Assembly: GCF_023343835.1 (NCBI RefSeq)
Contig: NC_064437.1
Coordinates: forward strand, 53,518,972 to 53,582,971
Source: Lagopus muta
Lineage: Eukaryota > Chordata > Aves > Galliformes > Phasianidae
Direction of reading: 5' to 3'
DNA length: 64,000 nucleotides
Part shown: positions 11,903 to 22,507 of the stretch, one piece after another
Numbering within the stretch: position 1 is the stretch's first letter
Layout of the letters: each line of letters opens with the position of its first letter
Program-made: the position numbers and the translations under genes
The notes under the pieces: model-generated
Told to the model about the DNA's origin: nothing
The model's input: the letters and a program-made list of their open reading frames with translations, nothing else
Databases searched by the model: none

Positions 11903-12360
11903 TCTGCGAAGGGGAGGGGGGGCACGGGAGGATGCGGTGACACGAAGCCCAGAGCCGCCCCCCGGAAAAGCCCCGCACCGGCCCCGCTCCCACCCGTCGC
12001 GCAGCCGCTTCCGGAGCTCGGCAGCTCGGACCTCTATCCCCGCCACCCCCCCGGTGACCCCCCCGATCCCCGCTCCCGGCCGGCACTCACGGCTCCGGAC
12101 AGCGCCCGCTCGGCTCCGCACCGCTCCGCCCTGATGACGTCCGCGCCCGTCACGGGGCCGCCTCACGTCGGGGGTGGGGGGGTGGCGGAGGCCGCGGCGG
12201 AGGCGGCTGAGGCTGAGCGGGGCCATCTGCGCCATGCGGAGCTACGTGCGGCGCGGCACGGCCACGGGGCGGGGGGCGCGCGTGGGGATGAACGCGGGCC
12301 GGTCCTGCGTGGGAGAGCTCAGGCGGGCGCGGTCACGTGGGCGCGGTCACGTGGGCGTGC
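11903..12360 (-). promoter_or_regulatory. SFXN3 CpG-island promoter with paired CACGTG boxes
   Basis: The donor of the noncoding first exon is clear (GGAGCC followed by GTGAGTGCC, exon end 12091), so transcription starts a little above it in CpG-rich DNA. Two identical CACGTG E-boxes at 12334-12339 and 12348-12353 sit in a repeated 14-base unit upstream. Such boxes bind USF, MYC or TFE-type factors. Which factor acts here cannot be told. Confidence 0.55.
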
Positions 12361-13582
12361 GCGGTTACGCGTGTGGGTGCGTGTGTATATGCGTATTTGG
12401 GTGTGCTTCCGCGCGCCCACGCGTGGCACAGCGCCCGTGTGCGCGGCAGCCGGGGACGAGCGCCCCTTCGCGCGCGCGTGGGCTGCGGGCGTCCAATCAG
12501 GAGCGCCGCCGGGACTCCGGCCCGCCCGGCTGCCCGGCGCCTCCCTCCCCCCGCGTTGCCGCGCATCACCTGAAACCGGCGCGGTGTCGGGTTCGCGCGG
12601 CCGGCGCCAGCCCTGCCGTTGGTCACGGCCAACCCCGGGGCGGGGGGATGGTGCGACATCGGCTGGCACCGTTCGGGCCGGGAGAGGGGCAGCCCCACGC
12701 CCCATCTCGTGCCTCAGTCCTCCCGTGCGCGGCGTTTGGCTCCGCGCGCGGCCCCGCGGGGGGGCTCATCCCACGGGAGGGGGAGGGTGTGACACGGGGC
12801 TCCCCCCGCGCCCAGCGCCAGCCCTGGCCACCTGAGTGACGGCTCCCACGGCCGGCACACCGCCGGGACAGCCAATCTCCGCCGGCACCGACGGGCGGGA
12901 GGCGGTGCTGCTGTCCCCCTCCCCCCCCCCCCCCTCCCCCCCATCCTCTCCATCCCCCCCGCGCCGAGCGGTGTCTCTTTCGCAGGTGGCACCATGGGGA
13001 CAGGTGAGGAGGGCACGGGGAGGGGGGGACGGGGGTGGCATGGGGACCCCAGCGCCGAGCGCCCCGTCGGGGGGGAGCGCCGCTGGAGCGCGGAGGGGTG
13101 GCCCTTGGGAGGGGGGGCTGCCGAGCGGCGGGGACACCGCGGAGGGGACGCACGCAAAGGAGACATCACTTATTTATGGAGGTCAGGCCGGGGCGAGCGG
13201 GGGGCGCCGGGAAAATCCCGCGCCCTTCCCCCGGGAACGGGGATAGTCGTGGGGTTGTGGGGGCGGGGGGGCTCCGTGCAAATCCGCATCTTCCTGAGGC
13301 TGAGGTCCCCGCAGTGCCACCGGCGATCCCGCTGGGATGCGGCAAGTCGCGGCATCTGGGCAGCAAGGGAGGTCACGCCGTGCCGCTCGCTGTCCCCCCC
13401 ACAGGCTGTGCCTCCGAGACCCTTCCTGCTGCCCCCCAGCCGGCCCCAGCGCTGCGCTGCTGAGGATCGCGCCCCAACCTGGGCATGTGCTGCGGGACCG
13501 TGCCACGGTCTCCCCCGGCTGGCGGGCAGCCCCAGCCCCGTGAGCACCTGGCGAGCCGCGGTCATACCGCTCGGCCGCCGCC
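12361..13582 (+). promoter_or_regulatory. PDZD7 upstream CpG island and possible 5' UTR exons
   Basis: This GC-rich stretch separates SFXN3 and PDZD7, which are head to head. A candidate 18-base exon (12986-13003) has a pyrimidine-rich acceptor (TCTCTTTCGCAG) and a GTGAGG donor. A further acceptor (TGTCCCCCCCACAG) ends at 13404 and could open the exon that holds the PDZD7 start codon. A long C/T-rich run occurs around 12915-12960. No coding exon of another gene is seen. Confidence 0.45.
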
Positions 13583-16500
13583 ATGGCCCAGGGCTGGGAG
13601 GACGCGGAGATGACGGCGGCCGGGCGGTCGCGGAGCTCCAGCAGCGAGGTCAGCCTGGCGCCTCGCTGCCTGCTCAGCAAGCAGAGCCGCCTGCTTAACG
13701 GGGTCACCCGCAGCGCCCGCGCCACGTCCCCCATGGGGCGCGTCATCCTCATCAACTCCCCTATCGAAGGTATGTGAGCACCCAACCGGACAGCTGTCCC
13801 TGCCTAGGGATCGCTGTATCCCCCAGCAAGAGTCTGAGCGATGACACGTCTGTCCCTGCAGCCAGCAGCAATGAGAGTGATGTCATCAATGCCATCACGG
13901 TGGAGAAGAGCACGGATGGCAAGCTGGGCTTTAGTGTCCGTGGTGGCTCTGAGCACGGGCTGGGCATCTTCGTGAGCAAAGTAGAGGAAGGCAGCGCTGC
14001 CGGTAGGTGGCACCGAGCAAGGGACAGATACGTGCCACCAGGACACTGGGGAGCTGTCAGGCACATGGTGCCATGGTGGTGACGCTGACCTTCATGTCAT
14101 CACCTGCACCCACCTTGTGCTGCTTGTTCCCACCATGTTGGGATGAGACTGGGGATATAAGGGAGGGAGCAGATCAACCTTCTTGGGAGCAGATCAACCC
14201 ACTTTGGGACGGGTCAACCTGCTTGGGGACAGGGCACCCAGCAAGGTCAGTGGTTTTAGGTCAGGTGCCCAACTGAGCTGCTCACCCCTTGCAGAGCAGG
14301 CTGGGCTGTGCGTGGGGGACAAGATCACGGAGGTGAACAGTGTGAGCCTAGAGAACATCACCATGAGCAGTGCCGTCAAGGTCCTCACTGGCAACAACCG
14401 CCTCCGCATGGTGGTCCGGCGGATGGGCCGTGTGCCGGGCATCAAGTTCTCCAAGGAGAAGACAGCCTGGTGAGCAGGACACCCCAAACCCAATCCCATG
14501 GAATGGGGAGGCTCAGTGGGGGATGCTGGATGGCAAGTAGGGGCCCAGAGGTGGGAGACTCTCACTCTACTGAGTGACATCAGTGTCCCACTGGGTGACA
14601 AGAAATGCCTCCCCCCAATGCTGTGTCCATGCCCCAGGGTGGATGTGGTGAACAGGCGCCTGGTGGTGGAGAAGAGTGGCTCAACACCATCAGAAAGTGG
14701 CTCTGAGGATGGTCTGCGGCGCATCGTCCACCTCTACACCACCTCTGACGATTACTGCCTGGGCTTCAATATCCGCGGAGGTCGGGAGTTCGGCCTTGGC
14801 ATCTATGTCTCCAAGTATGGTTGCTCATGTGTCCTCATTCCGGGGGGCATCAGGGGGATGCAGCACTCAGTTTCTACTGTGACCATTCTGGGGCTGAGCT
14901 TACCTCCCTGACTGATGCTGGGACATCACCATGTTGGGTGTTGGGGCATCACCACATTGGGTGCTGGGCTATCACCATGTTGGGTGTCGGGATTCCACTA
15001 TGCTGGGTGTTGGGGCATCAACACATTGGATGCTGGGGCACCAAGGCTTTTGATGATGGAACACAGGGCTGTCTGGAGAGAATGTTAGGGGCTCTGTCCC
15101 CAACCTGTCCCTCTGTCACCTAGGGTAGACCCCGGAGGGCTGGCGGAGCAGAATGGCATTCGGGTGGGTGACCAAGTCCTTGCAGCCAACGGAGTCAAGT
15201 TCGAAGACATAAGCCATAGCAAGGCAGTGGAGGTGCTCAAGGGGCAGACTCACATCATGCTTACCATCAAGGTACCCGTGTCCAGCCCTGTGGGGTCAAT
15301 GAGCCCCCATGTTGGCACTGTCCCAGCACATCCCAGTTCCCGGGGGGGGGTTAGCATGGCCGTGGGCCGCTTGGGTTTCATGGCTGGTGGGAGGGGGATG
15401 CATTATTCATGGCTGGCACCCGGATCGGGTTCGGCCGGCACGCGCTGACCCCTCTTTTCCTTGTGTGTAGGAGACCGGCCGCTTCCCTGCCTACAAGGAG
15501 CTGGTGGCCGAGTACTGCTGGCTCAGCCGCTGTAAGGACTGTGTCACTTGGGTACTGGGGGGACAGATGGTGGGACTGGGACCCTCAGTGCAAAGATGTC
15601 CAGAGGGTCCCAGTGGGGAGGGAGAAGGTCTGTATGCCATGGGGTCATGTGTCCTCTGTCCTGGAAGGGAACATGTGCCACGGCCAGCATTTCTGCTGTC
15701 GCAGTCATCCCCATCCCTGCAGGGGACATGAAATCCCGAGGGACACAAAGATCTCTGTGCCATGTCCCTCAGCCCTATGGTCCCATATTCCCCCCTCCCT
15801 TTGCAATACTAGTAGCCTGCCGTCCTGTGGCCCTATGGTCCCCATGTCCCCGTCCTTGAGGAATGTGAAACTCCTGTGTTCCCTGCTGAGCCACCCCATG
15901 TCCCCCTGGTGTGCCACCGTGTGTCCCCTGGTGTGTCACTGCCTGTCCCTGCCATGCCTTGCAGTGACCAACGGGCAGCTGCAGCAGCTATCTCAGACCT
16001 CGGAGACCAGCTCCTCCATCTCCTCCTACTCCTCGGGACCACCACCAGGGACAGTGAACGGGCTGGGGACAGTGACCCCTGGGCCACCCACCCGCACAGT
16101 GGACGTGGCCATCTCCACAGAGGACGGGCCGCGGCGGGGCTGGGCACGGGATCGTGCTGAACGGGCCATGCAGACTGAACCAGCCACCGAGGGGCTGCAG
16201 GAAACGCGGCGTACAGTGCGGCCCCCAGAGCTGCTGCGGGACACGGCCATCCGAGGCCAGGGCGCCCGTGAGCCCCCTGGCACCCACCCACGCCGCACCT
16301 TCTCCCACTCCCCCAAAACGGCGCTGCTGTTGGCACTGAGCCGGCCCCGGCAGCCCATCACACGTTCCCAGAGTGACCTCACTGTGGCTGGTATGAATTC
16401 AGCACCGATAGCCCCCTAGCCCCAAACCCTATTTGGGATGTCCGCCCTGGTGCATCCCAACCTCCCGCTCTGTTCCCAGAGGAGAAGCGGAAGAAGAAGC

Positions 16501-18774
16501 CGGAGGGACAGGGGTCACGGGGGGCTCCTCCCGGGCTGCACCGTTCCAAGACCCTCGTCAACCTTTTCTTCAAGGGTGGCCGCACCAGCAGCCAGATCTG
16601 GGCACCCCCCAGCCCTGAGCCCCCCAGCACTGAGCGCTGGGCACGCACCAAGTCCCCAGGGCGTCCTGATGGGGACAGAGGTACTGGGGTGGGGCTAGGG
16701 GCCAGGCACAGAGCTCCACTGATGGGAGATGGGCTTTGGGGTGGGGGTCCCTGTGTATGCAATTTCACCGCTGCCCCAGTTGCTCACCCATCTCCATCTC
16801 CCTTGCAGTAGGTGCTGTGCAGAAGTTTGTCATCCGGAGCCTCAAGCGGGGTAATGGGGGTGGTTGTGGGGGGGTCTTGCATGGTGTGGCCAAGTAAGGG
16901 GTGGGCACCAGCGGTCCCCATTTCCAGTGCTTTGTGTGTGACTTTGGCATGGATCAAGCCTGCATATGGGTTTGGGGCTGGTATAGGGCAATGGGCACAG
17001 GGTATCCCTGCCTCACTGGCCACCACCTGCTCTGTCCCCCAGAGAAAAGCCGCCGTGGCCCCATCCCAGCCCCGTTCTGCAGCCCAGGCACCCCACAGCC
17101 TGACGGTGGTGATCCCGAGGCACGGCTTACACTTATCCAGGACACAGCAGCACGCCTGCTCAGCCCCGATGAGGTGACGGCCGTGCTCCGCCACTGCACT
17201 CGGGTACGGCACCATGTGCATCACTGGGAGGTAAACTGGGGTATGGGTTTGGGGCTGACACCCACTCCATGCCTGCAGTACCTGCATGAGGGCGGTGTGG
17301 AGGACCTGGTGCGGCCGTTGCTCGCTATCCTGGACAGGCCTGAGAAGGTGCTGCTGCTGCGGGACGTCAGGTGGGCACATGGGTGCCACTGGGATGGATT
17401 GGAGCCCTGCGCTCTGCTCATACCACAGTGTGAGCACCGTTTGTCCTTACAGGAGTGTGGTGGCCCCCACAGACCTGGGACGTTTCGACAGCATGGTGAT
17501 GCCGCTGGAGCTGGAGGCTTTTGATGCCCTCAAGAGCCGCTCAGGTAGAGCCCAGCATGGAGCTGGGGGGCAGAGTGGGAGGTCACCACGCTGACCCCAC
17601 TGTTCCTCTCCTGCAGTGCGCTCGCCTGCCCTGCGCCCAGCCCACCATGATGTCCCCCCCAAGCGACACCTCATCACGCCTGTGCCTGGTATGTGCCCTG
17701 GGACTGGGCAATTTGGGGTGAGAGGCTCCAAAGGAAGGAGGGTTTACTCCAGAAAGAGGGATTCTGGGGTCCGATGAGGTGGGCCCCTCTTCTGAGCCCC
17801 TCTCACTGCAGATTACCGCGGAGGTTTCCTGCTGAAGCCAGCGGGGGCCCCCGAACCAGAGGAAGTTGAGGGGCTGCTGCAGAGCCCAGCCCGACCACGG
17901 GCCTCCCCAAGTCCTCGCCGGCTGCACCCCCGCACCTACACCCCACTCCCTGACGTGCCAGTGGATGCCTACACCTACACCAGTGGTCCCCCACCCACCC
18001 CTAGCCCCAGGCCCCCCAACTGGCTGCTGGCTGAGCCCCCGCACAGCCCCCAGCCCCAGGACGGGCGCTGCTCGGTGTCGGTGAAGCCCCGGAGAGGACG
18101 GGCTCCCCTCACAGTGGGAGGGGAGAGGGGTGCTGTGCCACTCGCCAATGGCCCCAGGGAGGAAGAGGAGGAAGAAGAGCGGCTGCTGACCGTCACCTTG
18201 TCCAAGCTGAAGCATTCGCTGGGTGAGTGAGGGCCTTATGGGCACCAGCACCTTTGGGATGGTTGGGACTCCCTTAACAAGGGACAGTTAAGCACCTGGA
18301 CAAAACATTGAGCATTGCCAGTTGCAGTTGCTTAGGACCTAGCGACAGGGTAGAGAGAGGCCGTGCAGCCCATGGATGGGGGTGCCATGGGGGTCCCCGT
18401 GTCAGGTCTGAAGGCACCATGGTTCCATTGCAGGGATCAGCATCTCTGGTGGTATTGAGTCACGGGCACAACCGATGGTGAAGATTGAGAAGATCTTCCC
18501 TGGGGGGGCCGCTTTCCTCAGCGGAGTCCTCAAGGTAGGGGGCAGCTCTGGGGGACCCAGCTCCTTATCTCTTCATCACTGAGCCCTCCTGCAGTGCATC
18601 TCATACCTTTCCTCCCGGTACCAGGCAGGGCATGAGCTGGTGTCGGTAGACGGGGAGAGCCTGCAGAACGTCACGCACCAGCGTGCCGTGGACATCATCC
18701 GCCAGGCCTACCGCAACAAAGCCAAGGAGCCCATGGAGCTGGTGGTGCGGGTACCTGCTGCCCCCCCAGAGTGA
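13583..18774 (+). CDS. PDZD7: PDZD7, three-PDZ scaffold of the Usher type 2 complex
   Basis: Sixteen coding exons join in phase: 13583-13769, 13862-14002, 14295-14469, 14638-14814, 15124-15271, 15471-15531, 15965-16390, 16480-16680, 16809-16850, 17043-17203, 17279-17370, 17453-17544, 17617-17688, 17812-18222, 18434-18534 and 18625-18774. They encode 878 residues. PDZ1 spans about 74-155 (carboxylate loop LGFSV at 84), PDZ2 about 195-276 (CLGF at 208), a harmonin-homology domain about 546-634, and PDZ3 about 783-873. The protein anchors USH2A, ADGRV1 and whirlin at stereocilia ankle links of hair cells. The reading frame stops just after PDZ3 (RVPAAPPE), whereas the long human isoform (about 1033 residues) continues for well over 100 residues. 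Start: first ATG, matching the vertebrate MAQG N terminus. Confidence 0.94.
14916..15042. repeat. 23-bp minisatellite in a PDZD7 intron
   Basis: Five full units and one partial unit of about 23 bases, each close to 'tgctgggacatcaccatg' plus 'ttggg', lie in the intron between 14814 and 15124. Units differ by a few substitutions and show no length change. Confidence 0.85.
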
Positions 18775-19003
18775 CACCGCACCTCCCCAGAAGCCATCCC
18801 ACACCCCCATGGAGCTGGCTCGCTCTGCATCGAGCTGCAGCCGGTCTCAGCCAGCAGGGACAAAGGGACCCGTGTGCACAGAGGGGCAGCCCAATATGGG
18901 ACTGAGATGGAGGCGTGTTTGGGATGAGGGAGAAAGGCAGCCAGTCCCGATCCTGCTACAGATACATGGACACTGCCCTGAAAAACACAGCCAGGGGCTT
19001 GTC

Positions 19004-19009
19004 TTTAAT
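19004..19009 (-). terminator. Candidate poly(A) signal of LZTS2 (ATTAAA)
   Basis: TTTAAT on the plus strand gives ATTAAA on the minus strand, followed by TGTGTTTTTC as a possible GU/U-rich downstream element. No minus-strand AATAAA was found between here and the LZTS2 stop. If used, LZTS2 and PDZD7 transcripts overlap at their ends. Confidence 0.35.
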
Positions 19010-19065
19010 CAGTGTATCCGTGTGGTAAGAGGGCAAGCCAGGCTCTGGAAGTGGGACACAACAGA

Positions 19066-19071
19066 AATAAA
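19066..19071 (+). terminator. Candidate poly(A) signal of PDZD7
   Basis: A canonical AATAAA lies 292 bases past the PDZD7 stop in an A-rich patch, the first one on the plus strand. Confidence 0.6.
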
Positions 19072-19856
19072 AGTACAAAAATATAATGCCCCCTGGCAGC
19101 CAGGGGCGAGCAAGCCAGAGCTGGGCACAGCCAGACTCTTCCTTTGGTTTGACCCGCGGGCACACAGCCTGTCCCCATCCCTGGTGTCCCCATGCTGGTG
19201 TGCAGTGCTGGCTCCTGGCACCAAGCCCCTCTCCCCACACCGAGCAGGCTGGGAATCACAGGGGCATGGCTGGGCTTTCTGGGGAGGGGAGACACAGGGA
19301 CAAGGGCACGGGGAAGGCACTAAGGGCAATGTGCCCCATGGTAGGGGTGAGGAGACCATGGCCAGGCAGAGTGTGAGTAAGGGGGGAGGAGGTGTTTTTT
19401 GGCAGGTCCTATAAAAATAGAGTTATTTAAAATGGCACAGAAATGAATCCCCTGACAAACACACTGGGGAAGGTGGGGGGAAGGCTGGCATGAGCAAGGA
19501 CATGGCACACTGTCCCTATGGGAAGTGGCTGTGTGACAGTGCTGGGAGGGATGTGAGGGAGGTGACAATGCACCCTCCCCAAGGTGACCCTGGCTGAAGT
19601 CAGCACACTAATCCCTGGCTGCTAAGAGGATCAGCAGGAACCAGCTCTGGGACATGGCACCCCCTTGGCCCCACAGCTCACAGGCACCCCCTGCCACAGT
19701 GCAGCCAACACAACCTCAACCTACACCGCGATGCTGGGGAGGGGGCAGCACCTGAGGTCCCCGGTGCGCCCTCCCAGTGCATAGCAGTGGTGAACGGGAA
19801 CTCCCGCTCTCAGCCCCACAGCTCCCAAAATCCCAGGGGCTAGGGCAGGCAGTGTC

Positions 19857-22467
19857 TCAGATTTCGGTGGCCGTGATCTCCTCGAAGGGCAGATCGGGGC
19901 CAGGGGTCTCGCAGGGCTCCATCGGGGGCTCCTCTCCCTGCAGCCGGAGGTGTTGCAGCCGCTGTTCCAGGCGCCGGTTGCGGCGGTACATCTGGATGTA
20001 GTTGTACTGCAGCTGCTTCTGGTAGCGGATCACCCTCTCCTTCTCTCCCTGCCACGTGCTGCGCTCCTGCTCGAAGGCGTCCCGCTGCTCCTGCCCGCGC
20101 CGCCGCTCCAGGGCCACCTCTGCCCGCAGCCGCTCCAGCTGCCGCTGCAGCCCCGCCATGCCCCGCGGCTCCTCGCCGGGCTCGGGGCAGCCCTCGCTGG
20201 GCTGAGGGCAGCGTCCCCAAGCGGCGTCCCGCAGCCCGGCCACCTCCTGCTCCAGACGGCCCGCTTTGGCACGGAACAGGTCAGCCTCGCTCTTGCGTCG
20301 CTGCAGTTCATTGGCGCACACCTCGAGCTCCAGCGCCTTCAGCCGGGCGGCCTCCTGCAGCCCCCGCGCCTGCTGCTCACCTGCCTGCAGCTCGGCCCGC
20401 GCCTCGCGCAGCTGCGCTCGCAGCACCAGCAGTTCTGTACCGCGCTGCGCCAGTTCTGCCTGCGACTCCTTCAGCTGCTGCTTCAGCAGTGAGATCTCGC
20501 CTGACTTCTGGCACACCTATGGACAGTGGATGCTCAGGCACTGGCCATGGCCCCATCCTGCCCCCCAAGAAACAGGGACACCACAGTTGTCCCCAGTATG
20601 GCTCACCTCCCACTTGGTCTCCTCCAGCCGTGGCCCCAGCTCGGTGTGCTCCCGCTGGAAGGATGCACAGCGGCGCTCCAGAAGCTCCCGCTCCTGCAGC
20701 AGCTGAGCAAAGTCCTCCTGCAGCTGCTTCTTCTCCTGCTGCAGCTGCAGCACCTGGAGCTGCAGGACCTGCTGCCCACGCTGCGCCTGCTGGGCCGCCT
20801 GCCGCACTTGGGCCGCACAGCGCTGCCGCAAGCCTTCCAGCTCTTGCTCACAGCGACGCTGCTTCTCTTCGTACACCTGGGCACAGGTGCATATTGAGAT
20901 AGGACATCCCACACCACCACCTCCATGTCTCCCCACGTCGGCATCTAGAGCCTCCACGGGGTTCCCCAGACACACCACTGCATGCACAACCCAAAACCCA
21001 CACGATGGGGCCATACGGGCACCCCCAGCCCTGAGAGTTCTCCTGGTTCTCCACACCCTTGAAGGCTTCTTACCTGGCAGATGGCCACCTCATTCTCATC
21101 CAGGCTGTCCCGCAGCTGCTGCAGCTCGGCCTCTCTCTCCCGCAGCTTGTCCTCCAGCTCACGCACCAGCAGGACGTCCTCACCTGGCAGCGGCGAACGC
21201 TCGCAGGAGCCACTCTCAGATGAGGGCCGGCCCCGGCCACTCAGCGAGCCCGTGCTTTTGCTGGAGGATGAGCGCCCACTGTCCGAGTTGGAAGGGCCGG
21301 CTGGTGGGCGGTAGCCACCTGAGGGCTCAGGGTGGCCATGAGGGGTGGCTGGGAGGTTGCCAGGCTCAGTATGCTGGCTGCAGCCTGTGCTGTAGGTGGG
21401 CAGGCTGGACAGAGAGTTGCGTCCCGAGTCTGAGAGCGTGCCTGAGTGGCTGCTGGCGCGGCAGCTCAGTGAGCCAGGCTTCTCGGCCCCGGTGGTCCCC
21501 AGAAGGTGAGTGAGGCTCACCTGGCTCTCTGACAGCGCTGCAGCCCCTGGACGTACCCCCTGGTTGGCTGGCCCTGGAGCAGTCCTGATTTTGGGTACCA
21601 CCGGCTTGAATGCCATGGGGCGAATCAGGGTCTTCTCCACATTCTGAAAGGGGAAAGAGGAGAGAGTGGGGTCTGGGAAAGAGGCACTCTCCAGAGGTGG
21701 CCTGGCAGAGGCTAGAGATGCTGCCAGAGCACCAGGAAGAACTCAGTAACCCCACCAATTCTGCTCCCACCGAACACCTCAATGTGTTCCAGCTCTGAAG
21801 AAGATGACCACTAGATGCCCTCTGCTCCATGCAGCAGTTTCAGAGAGACTCCCACACACAAATGGCCACTGCTGACTCAAGGAAGAGAGCAACAGGAGCA
21901 CAGAGATGACCACCACCCAAAGGGACACGGACCATGTGTTCTCTCCTTGCACGCACCAGCACCTCCCCCCAAGCCCAGCAGCTCCAGTGTGGCACAGGGT
22001 GCTGAGCAGATCCCCCAGCACCGCTCCCATCTTACCTCCTCTAGCTTGCCGGAGACGGGGACAAGCTTGGGGGGTGGCCCCCGGATGCCATCACTTGGGG
22101 CCTGTTCATCTCGCGCCTCATCTGAATCACTGCAGGGGCTGACGGGAGAGGCAGCCTCCAGCCACTCCCCATGGAAAACTTCGTTGGTGTAAGCATGGGC
22201 AGTGGCTGAGCACGGCTTCTTAGGGGGCAAAGTGTGGAGCAGGGGATCCGGGGGGCTAGCTCGCAGCAGCGTATCCTGCACACGGAAGGGACCCCCAGCA
22301 CCAGCAGGCTGGCAGGAGCGATCGTGGCAGGGTCGGCTGGCTATCAGGCTGCCCACGCTGCCCATGGTGCTGTGGGTGGGCAGCGGCGAGCGGGCAGCAG
22401 TGTGCAGCTGGGCAGCTGCCTCAGGGGTGGCCTCGATGGAAACAGGCAGCGTCTGCACGATGGCCAT
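19857..22467 (-). CDS. LZTS2: LZTS2, leucine-zipper tumour-suppressor-like coiled-coil protein
   Basis: Four coding exons, all phase 0: 22467-22036, 21643-21074, 20876-20607 and 20516-19857, giving 643 residues against 669 in human. The N terminus MAIVQTLPV and the C terminus LEEITATEI match the family. The first third is Ser/Pro-rich and disordered (GTLSDSGRNSLSSLPTYSTG is a hallmark). From about residue 300 a long Glu/Gln/Leu/Arg coiled coil, the Fez1 region, runs nearly to the end. LZTS2 binds beta-catenin and promotes its nuclear export, and it binds katanin to restrain microtubule severing at the midzone. The coding start exon has an acceptor at 22507, and the frame stays open above the ATG, which matters for the alternative exon at 23681. 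Confidence 0.95.
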
Positions 22468-22507
22468 GGCAGGGGGGCCCCCAGAGGGCAGGGGGGCAAG
22501 GGCAGCC

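Larger units (their letters stand above)
18775..19856. other. Shared 3' UTR space of convergent PDZD7 and LZTS2
   Basis: The stop codons of PDZD7 (plus) and LZTS2 (minus) are 1,082 bases apart and face each other. The stretch between them should be 3' UTR of both genes. No other exon or repeat was seen. Confidence 0.6.
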
